From NCBI GenBank assembly GCA_937907595.1, contig CALCXL010000634.1:1-7333 (forward strand): a stretch of DNA of 7,333 nucleotides. Direction: 5' to 3'. The first letter of the stretch is position 1. Each line of letters starts with the position of its first letter. Below, piece by piece: positions 1 through 5,736 of the stretch. The notes below the pieces were generated by a model. That model made no database searches. It was given only the letters and a program-made list of their open reading frames with translations, and had not been told where the DNA came from. The translations under genes and the position numbers were made by a program. Origin of the DNA: an uncultured Pseudomonadota bacterium (GTDB lineage Bacteria > Myxococcota_A > UBA796 > UBA9615).

Positions 1-500
1 CCGAAGAGGGTCAGGCCGGGCAGGTCCAGGCTGCCCGTGGCCGCCGTCCAGCCCATGAGGGGGGGGATGGCGCCGGGCACCGCGCCCACCAGCAGCGCCA
101 GGGGCGTGCGGCGCTTGAGCGGGGTGTAGACCAGGACGTAGGACAGCAGGGCGAAGAGGCCCAGGCCCGCGGTCAGCAGGTTGGTGGTGGCCAGGATGGC
201 GATGGAGGCGACGCCGGTGACCAGGCCGAAGGTCACCGCTTCGCGCACCGACAGGCGGCCGCGGGGCAGGGGGCGACCGGCGGTGCGGGCCATCAGCTTG
301 TCCCCCTCCCGCTCCCAGACCATGTTCAGGGTGTTGGCCGAGGACACGGCGAGGGCGGTGCCGATGCCGGTGGCCGCCAGCAGCGGCAGGTCGGCGCCGA
401 CGCGGGCCAGGGCCAGACCGCCCAGGGCCATCAGCACGTTCATGCCGGTGATCGACGGCTTGCCGAGCTCGTAGAAGTCGCGCAGGCGGGCGGTGTCCAT
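1..500 (-). CDS. ctaB: Protohaem IX farnesyltransferase (haem O synthase), partial, C-terminus beyond left edge
   Basis: This is a UbiA-superfamily integral membrane prenyltransferase. It adds a farnesyl group to haem B to give haem O, the precursor of haem A or the cofactor itself in haem-copper oxidases. About 166 N-terminal residues are present of a family usually near 290-300. The start gives MDTARLRDFYELGKPSIT, with the usual KP-[SR]-[IV]-T opening. The first Asp-rich site is at residues 59-67 (NMVWEREGD), followed by LMARTAGRPLP. The second family signature is YTPLKRRTPLALLVGAVPGA at 125-144, then IPPLMGW. Several hydrophobic segments are evident. GGAG lies 8 bases before the ATG. The start overlaps the stop of the upstream cysteine-rich gene (TGATG), implying translational coupling. 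One oddity: the usual DRDxD or ERDxD cluster reads EREGD. The family call is firm; only the truncation at the window edge limits it. Confidence 0.95.
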   Translation of the reverse strand, partial: MDTARLRDFYELGKPSITGMNVLMALGGLALARVGADLPLLAATGIGTALAVSSANTLNMVWEREGDKLMARTAGRPLPRGRLSVREAVTFGLVTGVASIAILATTNLLTAGLGLFALLSYVLVYTPLKRRTPLALLVGAVPGAIPPLMGWTAATGSLDLPGLTLF

Positions 501-1021
501 CACATGATCTCCACGACGGTGCGGCCTTCGCAGTAGACGGCCACTGCGCGATAGGACTTTGCGCAGGCCTTGCGCTGGGGGGTCTGGCGGCCGCCGCCGA
601 AGAGCATGCGATCCCAGAAGCCCTTTGCCGGCTTGATGGCCTGGACGCCGCGCTCATCGCACTGGCCGAACTCGAAGCCCGTGCTGCCGGTCCACTCGAC
701 GACGGTGGAGCAGTACTCCTTGCGATCCCGGCCGGCCATGCAGGTGTCCACCATGGGGTCCACGGTCTGGTCGCAGAGGGCCTCCAGCGCGGAGCAGCCC
801 GAACGCCACTCCATCACCCGGTCCACGCACTCGTCGACGGTCAGCTGGCCGCCGTCCTGCTGCATGCGCACCTGGGCGGCCCACAGCTCCTCCTCCGAAG
901 CCATCAGCCGCAGGGCGAAGATCACGGCCAGGATCACCGAGCCCAGGCCGATCGCGCCGACGACCAGGTAGCCGACGTGGCTGCTGCGCCCCCGCTCGGG
1001 ATCGTAGTCAGGAGCGTTCAT
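500..1021 (-). CDS. Membrane-anchored cysteine-rich protein of unknown function, coupled to ctaB
   Basis: I do not recognise the family. The 173-residue product has a short polar N-terminus, one hydrophobic segment at about 16-40 (VGYLVVGAIGLGSVILAVIF and onward), and a soluble C-terminal domain. That domain has eight cysteines at 65, 76, 83, 94, 104, 121, 153 and 164. The even number suggests up to four disulfides in a periplasmic domain (N-in, C-out), but this is inference. Spacings are C-x10-C, x6, C-x10-C, x9-C, x16, x31, C-x10-C. There is no CXXC, so it is not a thioredoxin or a classical copper chaperone. The start at 1021 was preferred over an upstream in-frame ATG at 1195: the longer version would run into regA, lacks a hydrophobic N-terminus, and would start upstream of the promoter at 1051-1078. 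GAGG lies 10 bases before this ATG. The stop overlaps the ctaB start by one base, so a role in haem or cytochrome oxidase biogenesis is suggested. Confidence 0.8.
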   Translation of the reverse strand: MNAPDYDPERGRSSHVGYLVVGAIGLGSVILAVIFALRLMASEEELWAAQVRMQQDGGQLTVDECVDRVMEWRSGCSALEALCDQTVDPMVDTCMAGRDRKEYCSTVVEWTGSTGFEFGQCDERGVQAIKPAKGFWDRMLFGGGRQTPQRKACAKSYRAVAVYCEGRTVVEIM

Positions 1022-1050
1022 GGAGAGGCTGCCTCGGGCATTGCGCGCGG

Positions 1051-1078
1051 AGTGTATCGGAGGAGCGAATCGAGTCAA
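1051..1078 (-). promoter_or_regulatory. Putative sigma70-type promoter for the cysteine-rich protein/ctaB operon
   Basis: Reading the minus strand, TTGACT (1078-1073) and TACACT (1056-1051) are separated by 16 bases. The -35 matches the consensus at five of six positions and the -10 at four of six. In such GC-rich DNA this is a notable match, and it lies in the 86-base gap between the regA stop and the next start. Transcription would begin near 1045, leaving a leader of about two dozen bases. No pair of RegA-type half-sites (GCGNC/GNCGC) is visible in this gap. Confidence 0.5.
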
Positions 1079-1107
1079 GCAGGCTCTTCGTGCCCCGGTT
1101 TCCCCTG

Positions 1108-1665
1108 TTATGGCGAGAACTTGCGGAGCTTGCGCTGCAGGCTTTGACGGTGGATCCCCAGCCAGCGGGCGGCCTGGGAGATGTTCCCGTCGCACTGCAG
1201 GAGCACGTACTCGATGTACTCCCGCTCGTGGCGCGCGAGGCTCTCCCGGGAGTCGGGCACCGCGACCTGCTGGGGATCGGGCTCGTCGGTCCAGAGCGCC
1301 CGCTCGAGCCGGGCGATGGAGACCGGCTTGGCCAGGTAGTTGACCGCGCCCATCTTCATGGCCTGTACGGCGGTGGGCAGGCTGCCGTAGCCGGTGAGCA
1401 CCACCACGCGGGTGGCGTTGCTGCGGTCCAGGATCGCCTCCACCACGGCCAGCCCGTCGTCGGCGCCCAGGCGCAGATCGACGACGGCGAACCGGGGGTG
1501 AAAGCCGCCGCCCAGGACCCGGTGGACGTCGTCCAGGCAGCCGGCCTGCTCCACGTCGTAGCCCCGGTCGCCGAACTCCAGGGAGACGGTCTCGCGGAAG
1601 CCGACGTCGTCCTCCACGAGCAGGACGCGGGGGCTGGGATCCTGGGGGTGGGCGGCCGTGTTCAT
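1108..1665 (-). CDS. regA: RegA/PrrA-type response regulator with Fis-like helix-turn-helix
   Basis: The 185-residue product has the length of RegA/PrrA/ActR (about 184). The receiver domain covers about 13-125, with acidic pocket E18-D19-D20, phosphoacceptor D63 in FAVVDLRLGADDGLAVVEA, T91 in VVVLTGYGSLPTAV, and K113 in NYLAKP. After a Pro-containing linker, the C-terminal Fis-type DNA-binding helix-turn-helix is at about 155-182 (QCDGNISQAARWLGIHRQSL, then QRKLRK). VVDLRL, VLTGYG, YLAKP and the QCD-N-S-ARRL-H-R-LQR pattern are those of the RegA family rather than NtrC or OmpR regulators, and there is no AAA+ domain. The gene starts inside the sensor kinase stop (ATGA overlap), with GGAGAG 5 bases upstream, so the pair should be co-translated. 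In proteobacteria this family controls respiration, carbon and nitrogen fixation in response to redox state; the targets here are unknown. Confidence 0.92.
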   Translation of the reverse strand: MNTAAHPQDPSPRVLLVEDDVGFRETVSLEFGDRGYDVEQAGCLDDVHRVLGGGFHPRFAVVDLRLGADDGLAVVEAILDRSNATRVVVLTGYGSLPTAVQAMKMGAVNYLAKPVSIARLERALWTDEPDPQQVAVPDSRESLARHEREYIEYVLLQCDGNISQAARWLGIHRQSLQRKLRKFSP

Positions 1666-3023
1666 GGGGTCTCTCCGAAGCCCTGGTGCTCGTCGCAGGG
1701 GATGCGGAAGGCGGCGATGGCTCCCCCGCCGTCCCTCCGGTCGAGCTCGAGCCCGCCCCCCAGGGCCTGGGCCAGCGAGTGCGCGTTGTACAGGCCCAGG
1801 CCGGTGCCGTCGGGCTTGGTGGTCAGAAAGGGCTGGCCCAGGTTCTTGAGCACCACGGTCGGCCAGCCCGGACCGCGATCGAGCACCGCCACCCGGCAGA
1901 CGTCGCCGCTGCAGGTCACCTGCACCCGCAGGTCGTCGCGCTCCACGCCGCCGCCGGGGCTCGCTTCGGCCGCGTTGTCCAGCAGGTCGAGCAGGGCCCG
2001 GGTCAACGGCAGCGTGGGCAGCAGGCAGGTGTGGCCGTGCTCCCCTTCGACGCCCACCTGCACCGCGCGGCCGTCCGACGCCCAGGACTCGCAGACGCGG
2101 CGGACCAGCGCGCCCAGCTCGACGTGCTCCAGGCGGACGTTCTTGGGGTTGAGCTGCCGACCGACCATGCTCCGCAAGACGCCCTCGCAGCGGTCGGCGG
2201 CCTCGCGCGCGGCCACCAGATCCTTGGCCCCCGACTCCGGCAGGTCCAGCCGACCGAGCCGCTCCAGGCGCATCTTCAGCGTGTTGAGGGGGGTGGAGAA
2301 CTCGTGGGAGAAGCCGGCGGCCAGGGCGCCCGAGGCGCGGAGGCGATCGACGCGCTGCTGCTGCTCGCGCAGGTTCTCCAGCACCCGGCGCTGGGCGGCC
2401 AGGCCGGCGGCCATCCAGGCGGTCAAGGCCCAGACGATCAGCGCCACCAGCACGAGCGAGGGCAGGACGATGCTGACCGACGTGGGTCGGGCGGGGGCGG
2501 CGGGCGGCAGGCTGGGCACCAGGCTGATCACGGTCGCCACCAATACGAGCAGCCCCGCGAAGACCACGCTGCGCCAGCCGTGCAGGACCAACGCGCCCAG
2601 CCCGGCGTGCACGATGAAGATGGCGGCCAGGGGGTTCCAGGCGCCGCCCGACAGCACCAGGAGCACCGCCAGGGCCGACAGGTCGACCGTGAGGGGCAGG
2701 AGCACGGAGCGGGGCGTGGCCAGGTCCCGACGCAGCGCCCAGGTCGTCCAGACGTTGTAGGCGAGCAGGCCTGCGACGGTGCCCAGGTAGGGGCCGAGCA
2801 TGGAGCGCTCCAGCCAGCCCAGGCGCAGCGCCGGGATCACGACGGCGGCCTGACCGCAGAGGGCGACCCAGCGCAGGCGGGCCAGGAGCGCCACGCGGAC
2901 CTGCTCGAGGTCCCCGCGGCTGCGCAGGGCCATGAGGCCGGGGGAGCCGAAGAGCCGCAGCACCGCGCTCGGCGCGCCTTCGCGGGGGGGGGCGGGCTCG
3001 ACGGCGTCGGGGGAGTGGCTCAT
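1662..3023 (-). CDS. regB: RegB/PrrB-type redox-sensing membrane histidine kinase
   Basis: This 453-residue kinase is the partner of the overlapping response regulator. The N-terminal half carries about six membrane segments (roughly 50-66, 76-96, 107-124, 133-149, 150-168, 184-207). RLRWVALCGQ precedes the first, as in RegB. GGAWNPL at 126-132 matches the GGxxNPF ubiquinone-site signature of RegB except Leu for Phe. The H-box is SHEFSTPLNTLKMRLERL, with phosphoacceptor H240. C279 (ADRCEGVLRSM) sits 39 residues after it, essentially where RegB has its redox-active Cys (H225 to C265 in Rhodobacter). The ATPase domain has N350 in LLDLLDNAAEASPGG, D382-x-G-x-G, and GTGLGL at 406-411. The kinase should be inhibited by oxidised quinone or Cys oxidation and phosphorylate RegA under reducing conditions; this is inferred from the family. 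A nine-C run lies at codons 11-14. No strong ribosome-binding site precedes the ATG. Confidence 0.9.
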   Translation of the reverse strand: MSHSPDAVEPAPPREGAPSAVLRLFGSPGLMALRSRGDLEQVRVALLARLRWVALCGQAAVVIPALRLGWLERSMLGPYLGTVAGLLAYNVWTTWALRRDLATPRSVLLPLTVDLSALAVLLVLSGGAWNPLAAIFIVHAGLGALVLHGWRSVVFAGLLVLVATVISLVPSLPPAAPARPTSVSIVLPSLVLVALIVWALTAWMAAGLAAQRRVLENLREQQQRVDRLRASGALAAGFSHEFSTPLNTLKMRLERLGRLDLPESGAKDLVAAREAADRCEGVLRSMVGRQLNPKNVRLEHVELGALVRRVCESWASDGRAVQVGVEGEHGHTCLLPTLPLTRALLDLLDNAAEASPGGGVERDDLRVQVTCSGDVCRVAVLDRGPGWPTVVLKNLGQPFLTTKPDGTGLGLYNAHSLAQALGGGLELDRRDGGGAIAAFRIPCDEHQGFGETP

Positions 3024-3102
3024 CGCTCGCTATTGTGCGCCGCGATCGGCGGTGCGGAATGCAACATATCGATGCAGATCCGCAGGAACGCCGCGCTGCG
3101 CC
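3024..3102. promoter_or_regulatory. Divergent intergenic region between regB and mutY, with candidate RegA-type operator
   Basis: These 79 bases must hold the promoters for regB-regA (leftward) and mutY (rightward). No convincing -35/-10 pair was found for either. At 3037-3052 is GCGCCGCGATCGGCGG. It contains an inverted repeat (CGCCG at 3038-3042, CGGCG at 3047-3051, 4-base spacer) and resembles the GCGNC-N6-GNCGC half-site arrangement described for RegA/PrrA, with one mismatch in the right half-site. Autoregulation of regB-regA is therefore possible, but GC-rich DNA makes such matches fairly easy by chance. AGGA at 3084-3087 is a weak, rather distant ribosome-binding site for mutY. Confidence 0.4.
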
Positions 3103-4161
3103 ATGATCGATCTCATGCTTGAGCCGGAAGAAGTCGCCCCTCCCCTGCTCCGCTGGTACGCCGGACACGGCCGCGATCTGCCCTGGCGGGGGCTGCGCGA
3201 CGTCTACGCCGTGTGGGTGAGCGAGATCATCCTGCAGCAGACCCGGGTGGAGACCGGCCAGCGCTACTTCGGCCCCTTCCTGCAGCGCTTTCCCACCGTG
3301 CAGAGCCTCGCGGCGGCCGAGGAGGGCGAGGTGCTCGCGCTCTGGTCGGGCCTGGGCTTCTACCGCCGCGCCCGCAGCCTGCACCGGGCGGCGCGGGTGG
3401 TGGTGCAGGAGCATGGGGGGCAGGTGCCGACGGATCCGGAGGCCCTGGGCTCCCTCCCGGGGATCGGCCGCTACACCGTCGGCGCGGTGCTCTCCTCCGC
3501 CCTCAACGCGAAGCTGCCGATCCTGGACGGCAACGTGATCCGCGTGCTCAGCCGGCTGTTCCTGGTGGAGGGCGCACCCGACCGCGCCGCTGTCCAGCGC
3601 AGGCTGTGGGCCCTGGCGGAGGCCGTGCTACCCGACGATCGCCCCGGCGACTTCAACCAGGCGCTGATGGACCTGGGCGCCAGCCTCTGCAGCCCGACGT
3701 CCCCCTCCTGCGATCGCTGCCCCCTGGCGGACGGCTGCGGGGCCCTGGCCGAGGGCCGCGTCGACGACCTGCCCGAGCCCACGAAGAAGGCGAAGGTCCG
3801 CTTCGAGGAGCGCGTGGCCCTGCTGGTGGCGCGGGACGACGGGCGCTTCCTGCTGCAGCAGCGGCCGCCGTCGGGCCTGCTGGCGTCGCTGTGGGAGCTC
3901 CCCTCGGTGGAGGCGGAGGGCGAGGTGGCGGTCCTGGCCGCGGGCGAGCTCAGCGCGGAGTTGGGGGGCGGCGCGCCGCGGGCATGCGGCACGGTCGAGC
4001 ACCGCTTCTCCCACCGGCACTGGACGGTGCGCGTCTTCCGCAGCCGGGGCGACGGCCGCGGGGCGGGGCGTTGGGTGACGGCGGGCGACCTGGCCGACCT
4101 GGGCGTGCCGACGGCCAGCCGCAAGGCGATCGACGCGGGGCTGGCCGAACCGGGGACCTGA
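3103..4161 (+). CDS. mutY: A/G-specific adenine DNA glycosylase
   Basis: MutY removes adenine mispaired with 8-oxoguanine or guanine, protecting against oxidative G-to-T transversions. The 352-residue product matches the usual length (E. coli 350). The order is: catalytic Glu at E41 in VWVSEIILQQTRVETGQRYF; helix-hairpin-helix at about 115-125 (LPGIGRYTVGAVLS); catalytic Asp D142 in ILDGNVIRVLSR; and the [4Fe-4S] ligands C196-x6-C203-x2-C206-x5-C212. E41, D142 and the cysteines are all offset by +4 from E. coli, so the core has no insertions. The C-terminal NUDIX-like domain (about 230-345) has QQRPPSGLLASLWELP and the FSHRHW segment (S303-H304) that reads 8-oxoG. An in-frame ATG at 3115 would give 348 residues; 3103 was chosen for its upstream AGGA, but the choice is uncertain. 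An in-frame start at 2932 was rejected because it lies inside regB. The gene is transcribed divergently from regB and is complete. Confidence 0.95.
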   Translation: MIDLMLEPEEVAPPLLRWYAGHGRDLPWRGLRDVYAVWVSEIILQQTRVETGQRYFGPFLQRFPTVQSLAAAEEGEVLALWSGLGFYRRARSLHRAARVVVQEHGGQVPTDPEALGSLPGIGRYTVGAVLSSALNAKLPILDGNVIRVLSRLFLVEGAPDRAAVQRRLWALAEAVLPDDRPGDFNQALMDLGASLCSPTSPSCDRCPLADGCGALAEGRVDDLPEPTKKAKVRFEERVALLVARDDGRFLLQQRPPSGLLASLWELPSVEAEGEVAVLAAGELSAELGGGAPRACGTVEHRFSHRHWTVRVFRSRGDGRGAGRWVTAGDLADLGVPTASRKAIDAGLAEPGT

Positions 4162-4233
4162 GCGGCGTGGTCGAGATCGCCGCGGGAGCCGGACCGGCGC
4201 ACAACCCCGATGGCCGGGGGGCCGCGCCCGCTG

Positions 4234-4246
4234 TATACCCGGCCCC
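4234..4246 (+). promoter_or_regulatory. Possible -10 element immediately before glgA, suggesting a leaderless transcript
   Basis: TATACC at 4234-4239 ends 7 bases before the glgA ATG at 4247, the spacing expected if transcription starts at or next to the A of the start codon. The bases between are CGGCCCC, and nothing purine-rich resembling a ribosome-binding site precedes the ATG. A -35 about 17 bases upstream is weak. This is a pattern-based suggestion in the 85-base gap after mutY; readthrough from mutY is also possible. Confidence 0.3.
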
Positions 4247-5710
4247 ATGCGCATCGTTCACCTGGCCTCCGAAGTCGCTCCCTTTTGCAAGACCGGCGGC
4301 CTGGGGGACGTGGTCGGCGCCCTGCCCTCCGCCCTGGTGGACGCCCGCGAAGGCGTGGAGGTCGCCACGTTCCTGCCCCTGCACCGGGCGGTGCGCGAGC
4401 ACCTGGGCACCCGCGGCAAGGAGGTGCGGGACACGGACCTGCGCGTGGCCGTGCCGCTGAACGGCGGGCGGGAGATGGCCCGGATCCTGGAGCTGGTGGG
4501 GTCTGGGCCCGCGCGCACCTTCTTCGTCGACATGCCGGCCGGCTTCGATCGCCCCGGGCTCTACGGCCACGGCGACGACCCGCTGCGCTACGCGGCCTTC
4601 TCCCGGGCGGTGCTGCTCGCCGCCACCCCGCTCCTCGGCGCCCCGCCGGACCTCGTCCACGCCCACGACTGGCAGACGGCGATGGCCAGCGTCTACCTGG
4701 AGGCCCGTCGCACCCCCGCCCTGGCCCGGACCCGCAGCGTCCTGACGGTGCACAACCTGGCCTACCAGGGCGTCTGCGGCGCCGATCTGCTGCCGGCCAT
4801 GGACCTGGACACGGGGCTGCTGCGCTTCGACATCATGGAGTTCCACGGGGCGATGTCGCTGCTCAAGGGCGGCCTGACCGCCTGCGACGCGATCACCACG
4901 GTCAGCCCCACCTACGCCCGGGAGATCCTGACCCCCGAGTTCGGCTGCAACCTGGACGCCCACCTGCGCGCGCACACCGGCAAGCTGAGCGGGATCCTCA
5001 ACGGCCTGGACGTGGTGGAGTGGGACCCGTCGACGCAGCCCGCGCTGCCCGCCAACTTCTCCGCCGCCGATCCCGCGGGCAAGGCCGTCTGCCGCGACGC
5101 GCTGCTGGCGGAGTTCGGCCTGGGCGGATCGAAGGATGGGCCCGTGTTCGGCGTCGTCTCCCGCTTCACCGGCCAGAAGGGCCTGGACCTGGTCTGCGAC
5201 GCGATCCCGGCCCTGGTCCGACGTGGCGCCCGGGTGGTGGTCCTGGGCACCGGCGAGCCCTCCCTGGAGGGGCGCTTCGCCGCCCTGGCCGGACGCTTTC
5301 CGACCCAGGTGGGCGCGCGCATCGGCTTCGACGCGGCCCTGGCCCACCGCGTGGTGGCCGGCAGCGACCTGTTCCTGGTGCCCTCGCGCTTTGAGCCCTG
5401 CGGCCTGACCCAGATGCAGGCGATGCGCTACGGATCGGTGCCGGTGGTGCACGCCGTGGGCGGCCTGCGCGACACGGTGGCCGACACCGGCGACGAGCGG
5501 CTGATGCGGGGCGAGGGCCAGGGCTTTCGCTTCGAGCACCCCACGGCCCAGGGCCTGCTCTGGGCGGCCGAGCGCGCGATGGTGCGCTGGCACCACGACA
5601 AGGACGGCTGGGCCCACCTGGTGCGCGGGATCATGGAGCAGGACCTCAGCTGGACCCGGCCCGCCGCCGCCTACCTGGCGCTCTACGACAAGGTCCTGGC
5701 GCGCGCCTGA
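4247..5710 (+). CDS. glgA: Glycogen synthase (GT5 family)
   Basis: GlgA elongates alpha-1,4-glucan from a nucleotide-glucose donor, normally ADP-glucose in bacteria; the sequence alone does not settle ADP versus UDP. The 487-residue product is close to E. coli GlgA (477). It opens with MRIVHLASEVAPFCKTGGLGDVVG, which holds the K15-x-G-G-L donor loop. It continues with DLVHAHDWQTA, VLTVHNLAYQGV, TTVSPTYAREI and ILNGLDVVEWDP in the N-terminal Rossmann half. The C-terminal half has VSRFTGQKGLDL (R306, K311) and the PSRFEPCGLTQMQAMRYGSV block (E383, C385), then HAVGGLRDTV. R306, K311, E383 and C385 are each offset by +6 from the E. coli catalytic residues, so no core residue is missing. It follows mutY by 85 bases on the same strand. 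No glgB, glgC or glgP is in the window, so its glycogen partners must lie elsewhere. It faces the ATP-grasp genes convergently. Confidence 0.95.
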   Translation: MRIVHLASEVAPFCKTGGLGDVVGALPSALVDAREGVEVATFLPLHRAVREHLGTRGKEVRDTDLRVAVPLNGGREMARILELVGSGPARTFFVDMPAGFDRPGLYGHGDDPLRYAAFSRAVLLAATPLLGAPPDLVHAHDWQTAMASVYLEARRTPALARTRSVLTVHNLAYQGVCGADLLPAMDLDTGLLRFDIMEFHGAMSLLKGGLTACDAITTVSPTYAREILTPEFGCNLDAHLRAHTGKLSGILNGLDVVEWDPSTQPALPANFSAADPAGKAVCRDALLAEFGLGGSKDGPVFGVVSRFTGQKGLDLVCDAIPALVRRGARVVVLGTGEPSLEGRFAALAGRFPTQVGARIGFDAALAHRVVAGSDLFLVPSRFEPCGLTQMQAMRYGSVPVVHAVGGLRDTVADTGDERLMRGEGQGFRFEHPTAQGLLWAAERAMVRWHHDKDGWAHLVRGIMEQDLSWTRPAAAYLALYDKVLARA

Positions 5711-5713
5711 GCC

Positions 5714-5733
5714 CGGGTCGGACCGCCCGACTG
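5714..5733. terminator. Weak hairpin between convergent glgA and ATP-grasp gene
   Basis: The 26-base gap between the two stop codons contains GTCGG (5717-5721) and CCGAC (5727-5731), which can form a 5-base-pair all-complementary stem with a 5-base loop, extendable by one G-U pair. There is no T-tract on either side. It could serve as a bidirectional intrinsic or transcript-end structure, but the stem is short for a terminator. Confidence 0.2.
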
Positions 5734-5736
5734 CGC

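Noticed and set aside
500..1195. Longer 231-residue version of the cysteine-rich protein starting at 1195
   Set aside because: The extra 58 residues lie over the end of regA and the intergenic gap, have no signal or membrane character, and would begin upstream of the promoter at 1051-1078. The start at 1021 places a short N-terminus before the membrane segment.
3102..3117. Near-palindrome CATGA-N6-TCATG around the mutY start
   Set aside because: The arms are only 5 bases and made by the two Met codons and their surroundings; most likely chance.
1686..3122. Long plus-strand open frame opposite regB
   Set aside because: It is antisense to a well-supported kinase, rich in Gln/Gly/Ala/His as expected for a shadow frame in GC-rich DNA, with no recognisable domain.
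1108..3414. A 768-residue open frame joining the response regulator to sequence upstream of it
   Set aside because: The part beyond 1665 is an alternative frame of regB with low-complexity Arg/Pro/Gly/Ala content; real regA homology begins at the ATG at 1665.
3950..5617. 555-residue minus-strand open frame opposite glgA
   Set aside because: It is antisense to a gene with all catalytic residues of glycogen synthase, and its composition (Gln/His/Gly/Val repeats) is that of a shadow frame.
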